A stretch of 62,545 nucleotides of DNA from an uncultured bacterium (GCA_938024995.1 CALJDU010000035.1:1-62545), one strand, 5' to 3'; positions 43,268-52,362 are shown, counted from the stretch's first letter. Program-made: numbers and translations. Notes: a model not told the origin generated them from the letters alone.

Positions 43268-43987
43268 CTACGAGTCGTTCTGCGAGACGCCCACTCCGAA
43301 GAAGAGCGTGTTGTCGTACGGCTCCGCTTCCGGCTGCTCGAGGTCCTCCCACAGAACGCGTTCGCGCTGGGAGTTCGCGTAGACCTCGGCCATCACGGCC
43401 GCAAAGGGATCGTCGTCGTGGGCGGACCACACCCCCACGACGCCATCACGAGGCACGTGCTGCGCGACCCGTCGCTGACCCTCGACGCTGTAGAACGGTT
43501 CGCTGGCGGGCGAGAGTCGATCATTGGGCGCGTGATCGACATCAACCAACACGAGATCGAATTTTCGCGTCGGCGGCGCGAGCAGCTGTCCATACACATC
43601 GCCGCGCTCGAGGACGAAGCGTGGGTCAGACGTTAGCTCTTCGGAGAGCGGGAGATAGCCCGCGGTCATCCAGTCGATGACGAAGTCCATCGCCTCAATC
43701 ACGACCACCTTCTCCACTCGTGGATCCGCAAGCGCGGCCTGCGCGGTGTAGCCGAGTCCAGATCCGCCGACCATGACGGTGAGCGGGCCGGTCCCCGGGT
43801 GGAGCGCGAGCGCGCTGCTCGCCAGCCGACGCTCGGACAACGGGCTGACGCTGCTCATCAGGAGATGCCCGTCGATGTAGATCTCGCTGACCTTGTCGTT
43901 GGGGCCGCCGCCTCGGACGCCACGCTGCCCAAGGTAGATCATGCCGACATCTGTCTGCTGGTGCTGCGTAATTTCGAGTTCGGTCAC
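43268..43987 (-). CDS. Spermidine-synthase-like methyltransferase-fold protein
   Basis: A 239-residue protein. The start at the GTG at 43987 is chosen because families of this kind begin 'TELEITQHQQTDVGMIYLGQ'; the open frame extends 44 codons further but that part is Arg-rich and unlike the family. Landmarks: 'DKVSEIYIDGHLLMSS', 'TVMVGGSGLGYTAQAAL' (nucleotide/AdoMet-type Gly-rich loop GGSGLGYT), 'VEKVVVIEAMDFVIDWM', 'FVLERGDVYG' and 'FDLVLVDVDHAPNDR'. The Asp residues typical of the polyamine active site are partly replaced (VDVDHAP), so it may be a spermidine-synthase-like protein without that activity. Confidence 0.75.
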   Translation of the reverse strand: MTELEITQHQQTDVGMIYLGQRGVRGGGPNDKVSEIYIDGHLLMSSVSPLSERRLASSALALHPGTGPLTVMVGGSGLGYTAQAALADPRVEKVVVIEAMDFVIDWMTAGYLPLSEELTSDPRFVLERGDVYGQLLAPPTRKFDLVLVDVDHAPNDRLSPASEPFYSVEGQRRVAQHVPRDGVVGVWSAHDDDPFAAVMAEVYANSQRERVLWEDLEQPEAEPYDNTLFFGVGVSQNDS

Positions 43988-44178
43988 GCACGACGATACG
44001 GGATGCCGCGCGTCCCGCAACCGAGACCGTCGCTTGAGCAGAAACGAGGCGCTTCCGCGGACAATGACAGGCCGCCGTCGTGGAAGAGCTCTTCGCGGTT
44101 CAGCAACACGAGCGGTCAACGATCGCAGGTCAACGTAAAGACGCGGTCAGTCGTCTCGCTGACGCCCTTCCTTACACG

Positions 44179-45462
44179 TCAGTCGTTTCGTACCTCGCAG
44201 AGGTATCGGTAGACCTTGGTGGGGTGGACACATTCGCCATCATTCCAATTCGGCCCCTCGACCGCCTGCGGACGAAGCGCGACGCAGTTCCGCGTCGACT
44301 CCCCTCTCGCGCGATCGGTCGGTTGCCCGGTGCCCCACGGAACGAAATCGCCCACGGGAACGTTCCCGTCGACCCATACGTAGGCGTCCTCGACTTCGCG
44401 ATCATTGAGACCCATCCACCAGGCGTTGTCGATCGCGGTCGACTCCGGATCCAACGGGAGCGAGCGCCCGACCGTCGCGAGGTTGAGGTGCTCCGCTTCG
44501 TCTCCGATGGTCGCGAGCTCGTATCCCATCGCGCGACACTGATCCCGCGCGACCTCCCAGTTCGATGGGGTCTCGCAGAACTGGTAGGTGCTCCCGAACG
44601 CCACGTAGCGCGAGCAGGCTTCGCAGGCGTGGTCCATGTCCTCGTCGATATCGCCGTTGCAGTTGTCGTCGACACCGTTGCAGACCTCCACTTCGCTCTC
44701 CGGTGAGTCGTCGCAGGTGAGCTCGCCATCGGTGCAGCGGACCGTGCCGAGCTCGCAGAGGTCAACATCGTCGCCGTCGCAAGCCGCGCCGAAGGTGGGC
44801 TCGGCTGCGCCGTCCGGGGTGCTCGGATCGCAATCGTTATCGACCGCGTCGCACAGCTCATCCTCGATCACGCACTCGCATCCGTCCGCTGGATCGCCGT
44901 TGAGGTCGACTCTTCCGCTCGGGCAACCCGTGTCGATGGATGTGTCGATGGATGTGTCGACCGATGTGTCGACGGGTGGATCGAGCGTATCGACAGACGC
45001 ATCGCCGAGAGCGTCGAACGCGGAGTCCGAGACCTGCGCGTCGCGACTCTCCAAGCCAGGCTCATAGTTCGGGAGGGTGTCGGGATCGACGAAGAGATCA
45101 ACGCAGGCGCCGTCATTGCAGCTCGTCCCTGGCGCGCACGTGACCCCCGCGCAACGGGCGCTCAGGAAAATCGGCAACGCGACCCTTCGCTCGGAAACAA
45201 ATCGGGTCGCTCGTGAGACGCTCACGTCGCGAGCGCTCACGCGGATCGTGCGCTCTCCGAGGTCGTCTGCGGGCACGACGGTAAACGAGAACGGAATCTG
45301 AACCGTATCTCCGATGAGGTAGCGACCGCTCTTGGTCTCGGTTGCGCTCTCGACCTGCACGTCGACCTGCGCGACGTCCGGGAGATCGGACCGCACGATC
45401 ACGACGATCTGCGTTGGGGTCGAACAGCCAACGAGGATCAGAAAAAAGCACGCGAGGCGCAT
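44179..45462 (-). CDS. MopE/C-type-lectin lipoprotein
   Basis: A 427-residue protein from the ATG at 45462 with lipobox LVGC (Cys13). The N-terminal 100 residues form an Ig-like sandwich (VAQVDVQVESATETKSGRYLIGDTVQIPFSF). A low-complexity linker contains four repeats of a DTSVDTSIDT type encoded by 12-bp DNA repeats at about 44934-44975. Then come MopE-type motifs: CDAVDNDCDPSTPDG and CNGVDDNCNGDIDE. The C-terminal 130 residues are a C-type lectin fold: 'YQFCETPSNWEVARDQCRAMGYELATI', 'WWMGLNDREVEDAYVWVDG' and 'NCVALRPQ'. It probably binds a surface sugar. An upstream start exists but lacks signal character. Confidence 0.75.
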   Translation of the reverse strand: MRLACFFLILVGCSTPTQIVVIVRSDLPDVAQVDVQVESATETKSGRYLIGDTVQIPFSFTVVPADDLGERTIRVSARDVSVSRATRFVSERRVALPIFLSARCAGVTCAPGTSCNDGACVDLFVDPDTLPNYEPGLESRDAQVSDSAFDALGDASVDTLDPPVDTSVDTSIDTSIDTGCPSGRVDLNGDPADGCECVIEDELCDAVDNDCDPSTPDGAAEPTFGAACDGDDVDLCELGTVRCTDGELTCDDSPESEVEVCNGVDDNCNGDIDEDMDHACEACSRYVAFGSTYQFCETPSNWEVARDQCRAMGYELATIGDEAEHLNLATVGRSLPLDPESTAIDNAWWMGLNDREVEDAYVWVDGNVPVGDFVPWGTGQPTDRARGESTRNCVALRPQAVEGPNWNDGECVHPTKVYRYLCEVRND

Positions 45463-45647
45463 CGAACACGCGTAACCGATCCATAGAAACGCTTCAACAG
45501 ACGGGGTGGTCATAGCGGGATCGCGTCGTGGATGGACTCACAAAGCTGGCGAACATCTTTTTCGTCGTCCGCTGTAAGGAGATGACGACGGCGGTCGTCT
45601 TATCAGTAGGAGGGTCGAGAGTCGGCCCCACGAAACGAAGAGACATC

Positions 45648-45806
45648 ATGGAAAAGACCTGCAACTGCCCCTGTCAGCAATGTGAAAACTGCAACTGCGA
45701 ATGCGCGACGCCCACGGAAGGCCAGTGCTGTTGTGGCGAAACCTGCTCGTGCGGTGATTCGTGTGCATGTCCGCCCTCGTGTGGTTGTCCCGGCACCACG
45801 GAGTAG
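45648..45806 (+). CDS. Metallothionein-like Cys-rich small protein
   Basis: A 52-residue protein with 16 cysteines (about 31 percent), starting MEKTCNCPCQQCENCNCEC. The cysteines form CxC and CxxC and one CCC run (GQCCCGETCSCGDSCAC), a density typical of metallothioneins, which bind Zn, Cd or Cu through thiolates. A GAAGAG ribosome site precedes the ATG at 45648; an in-frame ATG at 45585 upstream would add 21 residues without Cys. It lies 14 bp ahead of a CorE-like ECF sigma factor gene on the same strand, suggesting an operon for metal binding and sensing. No similarity to a specific named metallothionein family is claimed. Confidence 0.75.
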   Translation: MEKTCNCPCQQCENCNCECATPTEGQCCCGETCSCGDSCACPPSCGCPGTTE

Positions 45807-45820
45807 GCACAGTGGAATAG

Positions 45821-46387
45821 ATGGCTGACTCGCCAGAGCACGATCCGCTGAGCGTCATTGCCCAGGCGCTGCGCGATCACGCGCGCGAGCTTCGCGCCTT
45901 CGTCGCGGCTCGAACACCGGCGTCCGAGGTGGACGACGTTCTTCAGACCGCGGCGATGCGCGCGGTGTCACGCGCGCACACGCTCCGCGATCCCGGCCGC
46001 GTTCTTTCGTGGCTCTACCGGCTTCATCGCAACATCATCACCGACACGCTACGAGCCCAAGCGCGGGCGGATCGCGTGATTGATCGCGTGCAGCAGCTGC
46101 CCGATCGCGTGAGTGATCCGAACCCGGGCGACACCTGCCGCTGCAGCTTGTCGCAGATGGAGCAGATGCGACCTGGCTACGCGGCCGTGCTCTCTCTTGT
46201 GGATCTCGAAAACGCACCTCTCGCTGAAGTCGCCGAGACGCTCGGGATCTCCGTCAACAACGTCTCCGTGCGTCTTCACCGTGCGCGCAAAGCGCTGCGG
46301 AAGGCGATGCGCGAACACTGCGGCGTGGAGAACGCGCGCGACTGTTTCGATTGCAGCTGCGTCGAGAACGGTTGCTGCCCGACGTAG
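45821..46387 (+). CDS. CorE-like ECF sigma factor with Cys-rich C-terminus
   Basis: A 188-residue ECF sigma-70-family factor. Region 2 spans about residues 20-95 ('LRAFVAARTPASEVDDVLQTAAMRAVSRAHTLRDPGRVLSWLYRLHRNIITDTLRA'-type), region 4 about 115-165 with helix-turn-helix 'PLAEVAETLGISVNNVSVRLHRARKAL'. In the linker stands a CxC pair (Cys106, Cys108), and the C-terminal extension holds six more cysteines (167, 175, 178, 180, 185, 186). This Cys arrangement is the hallmark of the CorE-type metal-controlled sigma factors described in Myxococcus xanthus, which need no anti-sigma. Binding of Cu, Cd or Zn would switch it on. The metal here is not predictable. Its likely target is the metallothionein-like gene just upstream. 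Confidence 0.85.
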   Translation: MADSPEHDPLSVIAQALRDHARELRAFVAARTPASEVDDVLQTAAMRAVSRAHTLRDPGRVLSWLYRLHRNIITDTLRAQARADRVIDRVQQLPDRVSDPNPGDTCRCSLSQMEQMRPGYAAVLSLVDLENAPLAEVAETLGISVNNVSVRLHRARKALRKAMREHCGVENARDCFDCSCVENGCCPT

Positions 46388-46491
46388 TTGAAACGGTTGC
46401 CGCCACACACCTGTTCTTGGACAGTCGATCAACAGCAACGAACCGCGTGAGCAGTCTCTTGCTCGGAACTTCGTTGTGGTATGGACCTCGT

Positions 46492-46877
46492 ATGAACGAC
46501 GCGACCTACAAAGAAGTCCTCGCCGCGCTCCACTCCGGCGCGACCGCTCCTGATGCGACATCCGCGCGTTCACGCATACGCCTGCGAACAAGCAGGTGAC
46601 GTGGCTCGCCCGACACACGTCAATGCCGGGCGGGGAGTTCAAGTCGAACGGTTACACGTTCCGGATGCAGATGACTTCGCAGCTCTACGAATCGGTGGAG
46701 GGCGCGGAGGGCGCGTACGTCGACTTTGCATACGACGACACCAAGCAAGCCAGCATCTGTCTCCGCGTCGACGACCCTTCGAGCTATTTGATGGCGTTCG
46801 CGATCGATCACGAGGGCTTCTTCCGATCCAATCTCGGCGAGTTCTCGGAGTTCATCGCGGGACTGCAAACGGCGTAG
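46492..46877 (+). pseudogene. Frameshifted gene, hypothetical
   Basis: Two adjacent frames join into one protein of about 128 residues if one base is missing near 46555. The first frame starts at ATG 46492 (MNDATYKEVLAALHSGATAPDA); the second carries DIRAFTHTPANKQVTWLARHTS and continues to the stop at 46877 (GFFRSNLGEFSEFIAGLQTA). The two meet without gap and the joined product looks like one small alpha/beta protein. Either a real inactivation or a sequencing error is possible. No family was recognised. No partner is evident in the neighbouring genes. Confidence 0.55.
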
Positions 46878-46975
46878 AGGTCGTTCCACTGGCTTGCTCC
46901 GGACGCCGCTGCTGAGCTCGCGCGCGAAGACGCCATCGTGAGCGCGAAAGCTCGATCACCCATCCGCGCATTCGA

Positions 46976-47977
46976 TCAAAGCCACCAGCGGTCGAAGACG
47001 CCCGCGATGTGGGGCGCAGCGGCCGCGCGCGGGGTGCGACCCTTTGCGTCCGTCAGAGACGGGTCTCCGCCGGCCGCGAGCATCGCGCCGATCATATCGG
47101 CGTGGCGCCACATCACCGCGGAGTGGAGCGGTGTCCCATCGTAGCCCGTCATCGCGTTCGGATCTGCGCCGTGCGCGAGCAAGAGCTCAACGAGTTCCAG
47201 CTTCGCGGACATCCCCCAGCACGCCCAAAACAGCGCCGTTCTCTCCCCCATGGAGCGCCCCAAATCGACGTCAACGCCCGCGTCGAGCAGCGCGTTGACC
47301 ACCGTCATCGATCGCTCCATCGCCGCCATTCCGATCACCGGTTCGTCGTAGCGAACGCAAACATTCAACCCAAGGCCCGCGCGTTCGAGTCCGCGCAGAA
47401 CGCCCGCCGCGTCGTCCGCTTCAATCGCTGCGACGATGTCTTTGTAGTCCTCGATGCACGGCAACTTTTCACTCACCTTGACCGAGGGCGCGACGACCGG
47501 CTCCTCCACGAACCCTTCTTCGTTGACCGCGAGGAGCCCCTCTTCAAGACGCTTCGCGTAGCGCTTGAACCACCTGCGGAGCGACAGCGCGGCGCGACCG
47601 GTCTCCTCGGTACGCGGCTCAACGAACCGGACGAAGTTCGAGGGCGGCTCGATACACAGCAGGTTACCGCACGAGTCCGCCGCGAAAGGGATCCACGAGC
47701 TCTCCCATGGGGCGCCGTCTTCGCGCCACTTCTGCATCACGTCCCACCATTGCTGGATCGCCTCACACCCAAGGAGCTCATAGCTCTCAAAGTCACCGGC
47801 GCCGTTGTGCACCTTGAGCGACGACACGAGCTCTTTCGGGAGCTCCGCGGCGAGGTGTTGCGAGAGGGCGCGAAGGGCAGCGTCGGTCGCGGGCGCTTGA
47901 CGGGCACCGATGTTCTGCGTCGCGTCGTGCGCGTCGAACCAATCGTCGATCTTCTTCCAGACTGCTTCAATCGTCAT
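46976..47977 (-). CDS. SMI1/KNR4 (SUKH)-ankyrin protein
   Basis: A 333-residue soluble protein. The N-terminal half is SUKH-like: 'LSQHLAAELPKELVSSLKVHNGAGDFESYELLG', 'QQWWDVMQKW' and 'SWIPFAADSCGNLLCIEP', the sequence of structural landmarks of SMI1/KNR4 proteins. From about residue 175 ankyrin-like repeats follow: 'DIVAAIEADDAAGVLRGLERAG', 'SMTVVNALLDAGVDVD', 'KLELVELLLAHGADPNAMTGYDGTPLHSA' and 'ADMIGAMLAAGGDPSLTDAKGRTP'. SUKH proteins are often immunity proteins against polymorphic toxins, but no toxin is next to it; the fusion may be a regulatory scaffold. Confidence 0.75.
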   Translation of the reverse strand: MTIEAVWKKIDDWFDAHDATQNIGARQAPATDAALRALSQHLAAELPKELVSSLKVHNGAGDFESYELLGCEAIQQWWDVMQKWREDGAPWESSWIPFAADSCGNLLCIEPPSNFVRFVEPRTEETGRAALSLRRWFKRYAKRLEEGLLAVNEEGFVEEPVVAPSVKVSEKLPCIEDYKDIVAAIEADDAAGVLRGLERAGLGLNVCVRYDEPVIGMAAMERSMTVVNALLDAGVDVDLGRSMGERTALFWACWGMSAKLELVELLLAHGADPNAMTGYDGTPLHSAVMWRHADMIGAMLAAGGDPSLTDAKGRTPRAAAAPHIAGVFDRWWL

Positions 47978-48177
47978 TGCTCACTCCGTTAGGCATCGTA
48001 TGTCTGTTCCGCGCCGGCGTTGCGATTTTCGTGTCTTACAGACGACTGCGAATGGCGTGAAGCGGACGGCTGGGCGCCGAGGGAGGCAATAAGTTGCGCT
48101 CTAGCCTGCTAGTCCCAAGGAGTGAACACGTCGAACCTAAGGTTGAGATCGCTCGACCCGAGTGCTTGGCTAGCCGC

Positions 48178-49950
48178 ATGCACAGCGCTACTGGTTTCCG
48201 TGTCTTGTTGGTGTCGACCGTCATGGTCCTTCTTCCTCAACGTGTCACGGCCCAAGACGCGGAGGTTCCTCCGGTCCCGACGGAGTTTCGCGTCGCGGCC
48301 GCGCCTGGCGTCCGCACCGTCCAGCCCAGCGCTCCCTCCTTTTGCAACGTGGAGTTCGAGCCGGTTCCGGATCGAGATGTACGCATCAGCCGCCTCCGCG
48401 ATCGGGTCGGCCTGCGTACCTTCGCGCAGGGTCGCGGGAGGTTTGTGGAGAAGTGGCGCGACTATCATCACGTCGCGCGTTTCGCGTGCACGTACCCGAA
48501 CGATCCAAACCAGCAGGCCTGGCTCGCGATGTATCGCCAAGTGTTGGTGAACGAGACGGGCGCGCCGGCAAACTTGATCGATGAACTGCTTCACTTTGCG
48601 CTGACCCACAGCGAACCGCGACCGACCCTTGAGTGCCCAAGCTTGGCCCCAGATCGCCTAGCGACGCTGATCGAAAACGATCGCACGGCCGCCATCCGCG
48701 CGTTGGTCTGCGGAGGTCTCGGGAGCGGAGGCGCGGAAGCTGCGCTCTGGTGGCTGGATCGCGCCGCGGAAGAAGAAAGCGAGCTCTTTCGAGTCGCGAC
48801 GGTCTTCGTCTTCGCTTCATGGGACGGAAACTTCACCGAGTCGCTCGCGAGCGGGACGGTCGACACAGAGGAGCTGTTGACGGAGGGCGGCGAGGGACTC
48901 GCCCGATGGATCGCGATACGTCACGACGGGAAGTCGTTCGACATCGCGAACGCCATCCGTGAGCTCGACGCGACTGAACTCGGAGCGCGAGAGAAGCTCT
49001 GGGGAAAGCTCACCATTCATCGCATCCGTCGGAAGGTGCAGACCGTGGAGCATGGATGGCAACAGCTCGCGAACCGGCTCCCGGAACTCGCGCCGATGCT
49101 CGCGGACGTTCCCGATCGAGCGTTCCGCGAGTGGACGGAGGCCTATCAACAACATCGCGCGCGCATCGACCGCGCCTTCGCCTTCGAGGATGCCTGGCTC
49201 ACGCGAAGGCGATCGAATATGGAAGGGTGCGTCGCGCCGCTGCGCGAGAACTTCTTTGACTACGTGGAGTCCCAGCGGCCGCAGAGCAAAGACGAGCTCG
49301 AGGCGTTGGCGCGAGCGCCGATCGGTTACATCCTCCTCGCGGCGCTCGGCCGATGCGAAAGCGAGGTCGGCTCAGCGACGAACACGACAGCCGTCCGTCG
49401 ACTCTTGGAGAACGCGGAGCGACAAAGGGGCCCCCGGTTGGCTGCGTTGCGCGCGGTCCGCCTCGCGGTCGCTCAAGCACGCGAGGAAAACGCCGAGTTC
49501 CCCTTTCGGACAGAAGACATGCAGCCGTTCCAGCGCTTCCCTGGTGAGCGAGACTGGGCAGAGATCGTGGACACGTCGACCGACTACTCGGAGGGCGTCG
49601 TCGCTCGCGTCACACGTCGCGGAGAGGTCGCGCGTATCACCTTCCGTCGCGACTCTTACACCCGCCCTCGGTATCGCTGCGTGGAGACGAACCGGATCGC
49701 GGAGATCCGTCGTGACGGGAGCGTCTCCTATCGCCGAAACTGCGTGCGGGCAGGGACCGAGACCATCACGAGCGTACCCGAGCCAGTGAACGTCCCCGCC
49801 TTCGCGGCCAGTCAGATTCGCCCGGGCCGCCACCTTCAGGTCTTCCGAGGGGTGGACGGCGACACCGCTTCCGGCTTCCCGCTCCTCGTTCACGACAGTG
49901 CCCAACAGCGACGTGAGCTCGCGTTCATGGGCATTTCGTTCCGTCGCTGA
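48178..49950 (+). CDS. Secreted protein, helical, hypothetical
   Basis: A 590-residue protein from the ATG at 48178, chosen because it begins the signal peptide (MHSATGFRVLLVSTVMVLLPQRVTAQ, cleavage after VTA likely). No lipobox. The first 400 residues are mainly helical with Trp- and Arg-rich stretches (KWRDYHHVARFACTYPNDPNQQAWLAMYRQVL, AALWWLDRAAEEESELFRVA) and four or more cysteines. The last 120 residues are more strand-like (YSEGVVARVTRRGEVARITFRRDSY, YRCVETNRIAEIRRDGSVSY). No family recognised. Confidence 0.6.
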   Translation: MHSATGFRVLLVSTVMVLLPQRVTAQDAEVPPVPTEFRVAAAPGVRTVQPSAPSFCNVEFEPVPDRDVRISRLRDRVGLRTFAQGRGRFVEKWRDYHHVARFACTYPNDPNQQAWLAMYRQVLVNETGAPANLIDELLHFALTHSEPRPTLECPSLAPDRLATLIENDRTAAIRALVCGGLGSGGAEAALWWLDRAAEEESELFRVATVFVFASWDGNFTESLASGTVDTEELLTEGGEGLARWIAIRHDGKSFDIANAIRELDATELGAREKLWGKLTIHRIRRKVQTVEHGWQQLANRLPELAPMLADVPDRAFREWTEAYQQHRARIDRAFAFEDAWLTRRRSNMEGCVAPLRENFFDYVESQRPQSKDELEALARAPIGYILLAALGRCESEVGSATNTTAVRRLLENAERQRGPRLAALRAVRLAVAQAREENAEFPFRTEDMQPFQRFPGERDWAEIVDTSTDYSEGVVARVTRRGEVARITFRRDSYTRPRYRCVETNRIAEIRRDGSVSYRRNCVRAGTETITSVPEPVNVPAFAASQIRPGRHLQVFRGVDGDTASGFPLLVHDSAQQRRELAFMGISFRR

Positions 49951-49985
49951 TCCTGCTCGCCCTCCGTCTTCCGAGACGCGTCGAT

Positions 49986-50390
49986 TCAGCCGCCCGACCC
50001 GCGCTTTACGCGACTCGCGAGCAGTAACGCGATGAGCGTGAGCGTCGGCGGAACACCCTGAAGGCACACGCCGACAATCATCGCCGGCACCGTCGCGAGC
50101 AAGACCATCGACGCGCCCAACATCACCATGCTGATGTACATCACGAGCGTGCGACCCACCTCAGGGCGGCGACCGAGAAGCGCGACGCCCGCGAACATTC
50201 CGAGCGCGAGGAAGAGGTTGTAGTAGCCCTGGTTCTTGACGTAGACGGCGAGCACGTTCGCGTCCTCGATCGACTCGACGCGAAACGCTTGGTGAATGCG
50301 CGGCTGAGACCAGGCGATGCTCTCCATGTAGAAAAAGAGAACGTGGATAACGCCGGAGAGAGAGCCGGTGATCTTCGCGAGCAGGAGCAT
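49986..50390 (-). CDS. DUF1304-family membrane protein
   Basis: A 134-residue membrane protein with four hydrophobic segments. Matches DUF1304 landmarks: 'IHVLFFYMESIAW', 'FRVESIEDANVLAVYVKNQGYYNLFLALGMFAGV' (the NQGxYNxFLA motif is the family's mark), and 'MYISMVMLGASMVLLATVPAMIVGVCLQGVPPTLTLIALL'. The function of DUF1304 proteins is not known; they are common in Gram-positive and some proteobacterial genomes. It ends 35 bp from the secreted protein stop at 49950 and converges with it. Confidence 0.8.
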   Translation of the reverse strand: MLLLAKITGSLSGVIHVLFFYMESIAWSQPRIHQAFRVESIEDANVLAVYVKNQGYYNLFLALGMFAGVALLGRRPEVGRTLVMYISMVMLGASMVLLATVPAMIVGVCLQGVPPTLTLIALLLASRVKRGSGG

Positions 50391-50482
50391 CGGTCGACGG
50401 TATCACCGAGAAGGTCGTCCGCGATGCGTCTCGACCCGAACGCGAGTCGTCCGCAGCGAAGGCCTCCTGATACGCTGACCAC

Positions 50483-52342
50483 GTGAACTGGCGCGCGCTC
50501 TTCCTCGCTTTCTGTCTGGCCTCTGGTTGCGGCGACGGAGACCCGCTCGCCGATGCCTCGTCTGACACCTTGAGCGAAGACGCTTCGAGCGACGCGCTTC
50601 CCGATGGCGCTCCCGACGCTTCCGTCGACGCCGCGGAAGACGCCAGCGACGACGCGTCGATCGATTCTGGGGACGACGCATCGGTCGACGCGGGAGACGA
50701 TGCGGCGCTGGATGCCGCGCTCGACACATCGGAAGCGGACGCCAGTGACAGCGCGATTTTGGACGCGGATACCGAGCCGCCACGCGACCCCTTCCCCGAT
50801 GTCTCCCTCGGTCCTTACGCGAGCCTCACTCAGATGCTCGTTCGCTCTCTCCGCTCAAACGCGCGCTCGCTCGATACCTCCGCGACATACACCCACAGCG
50901 CGGGTCAGGGTTACGTGCTCCAAGCGATCGGCGAGCTCCTCTGGGCCGCGCGCGACTACGACCTTCCCGAGCGAGACGAGCTGATCGACCTCGCGCTCGG
51001 GGAGATCGACGAGCTCGAGCGCGCTTCGGACCGCGCCCGTGGATCGGGCCCCGGCTTTGGCTTGCCCGATGCTTGGGACGCCTTCGGCGATGGAAGCGTG
51101 AACCCGGCGATGACGGCCTACGTTTGGCAGTCCGGCATGGTCGCGCTCGGCGTCGTGAAGATCTTGCGGGTGCTCGACCACCTTGGACACGCTGAAGTGG
51201 GCTCCGTGCGTGAGTTCGCGATCGCGCTCATGACGCGCTGGGACGCGCACTACACGCGGATCGCCGACGGTGGCTACTGGTGGTACTCGGCCGAGCCCGC
51301 CGACAACATCGCGGTGCACAACACGAGCGCGCTGCTCGCGATGGCCGGTCAGATGTTGAGCGAGCTCGGCGGTCCCGCGTCGCTATCGACCAAAGCGGAA
51401 GGGGTCGCGGATCTCTTGGCGGCGCGGCTCTCCGGCAACCCGACGCGTGGCTACACGTGGAACTACGCCGACGACGGGTTCCCGGTTTCGCGGCGGCGGG
51501 CGGAAGACACTTCGCACGCCACGATCACGCTTCAGCTGATGCGCTTCGCGCACGATCAAGGTTGGTGGTCGACCACGTACATGCGCGGGGTCGCGACGAC
51601 GCTCCGCGACAACATCTGGTCGGGCAACCCAGCGCGTGTGCGTGGCGCTGTCGATGGCACCGGCGGGAGCGATCGCGAGTGGACCTACACGCGCGCGGCG
51701 ACGGTTGGCTACGCCGTGCACGGCGACTCTCCCTCGGGTGACCCGCTCGTGCACGAGCAAGCTCGATCGATCTTCTTCTCGAGCTACCTCAGCCGCTTCG
51801 CGCGCAACCTTGAGACCGGCGGGGTGGACTCCGGTCGCTCACTCGGGCTCGCCCTGCTCTTGGCGCGTCGTCCCGATGCGTTCGCGAGCGGTTCACGATG
51901 GGAGCGGGTCGCGGGCGCGGCCGATGACGACGCGGTCCCGCGCGCGCTTCCCGAAGGTGGCGGGGTGCGCTTCTACACCGTCGACTGGGCAGAGCCCGCG
52001 GACCTCGCGGCGGGTCTCACCCTCCCCGCGAGACGGGCGACGGCGGCCAACGCGAACTTCTTGGTCGATCTCGAGGACGTTCCAGATCGCGTCGCGGTGA
52101 GCCTCATCTACCAAGCGGCCACCGGTGGTCAGATCCGCCAATGGGACGGCTCCGCGTACCGCGTGATCGCTCCGCTCACGTCGACCCGCGATGACGAAGG
52201 CACGCTTCGCTACTTCCGCACGACCTTCGCGCTCGCGGACACGCGTTTCGACTACCAAGCCGGGGTCCCCGGTGTGAACGTGCTGCTCGACCTGACGAGC
52301 CGGGACGTCGCGGTGCACCGGATCGAAGCCACCCCGCTCTAG
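50483..52342 (+). CDS. Secreted lipoprotein with alpha/alpha-toroid-like domain
   Basis: A 619-residue protein from a GTG start: lipobox ASGC (Cys16), an Asp/Ala/Ser linker of about 80 residues, and a helical catalytic-looking domain. Patterns such as 'QAIGELLWAARDYDLPERDELIDLAL', 'NPAMTAYVWQSGMVALGVVKILRV', 'DGGYWWYSAEPADNIAVHNTSALLAMAG', 'YTWNYADDGFPVSRRRAEDTSHATITLQLMRFA' and 'REWTYTRAATVGYAVHG' fit an (alpha/alpha) toroid of the polysaccharide-lyase/glycosidase or epimerase type. The EDTSHA and NYAD segments are plausible active-site parts. A C-terminal sandwich follows. The substrate is unknown; the domain would sit outside the cell. Confidence 0.65.
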   Translation: MNWRALFLAFCLASGCGDGDPLADASSDTLSEDASSDALPDGAPDASVDAAEDASDDASIDSGDDASVDAGDDAALDAALDTSEADASDSAILDADTEPPRDPFPDVSLGPYASLTQMLVRSLRSNARSLDTSATYTHSAGQGYVLQAIGELLWAARDYDLPERDELIDLALGEIDELERASDRARGSGPGFGLPDAWDAFGDGSVNPAMTAYVWQSGMVALGVVKILRVLDHLGHAEVGSVREFAIALMTRWDAHYTRIADGGYWWYSAEPADNIAVHNTSALLAMAGQMLSELGGPASLSTKAEGVADLLAARLSGNPTRGYTWNYADDGFPVSRRRAEDTSHATITLQLMRFAHDQGWWSTTYMRGVATTLRDNIWSGNPARVRGAVDGTGGSDREWTYTRAATVGYAVHGDSPSGDPLVHEQARSIFFSSYLSRFARNLETGGVDSGRSLGLALLLARRPDAFASGSRWERVAGAADDDAVPRALPEGGGVRFYTVDWAEPADLAAGLTLPARRATAANANFLVDLEDVPDRVAVSLIYQAATGGQIRQWDGSAYRVIAPLTSTRDDEGTLRYFRTTFALADTRFDYQAGVPGVNVLLDLTSRDVAVHRIEATPL

Positions 52343-52362
52343 CAGCAGCTCGCGACGATGCC

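Noticed and set aside
43988..44119. 44-residue N-terminal extension of the spermidine-synthase-like protein
   Set aside because: Arg-rich and unlike the family; a GTG at 43987 fits the conserved beginning.
47009..47992. Rightward frame antisense to the SUKH-ankyrin gene
   Set aside because: The leftward product has clear ankyrin repeats; this one has none.
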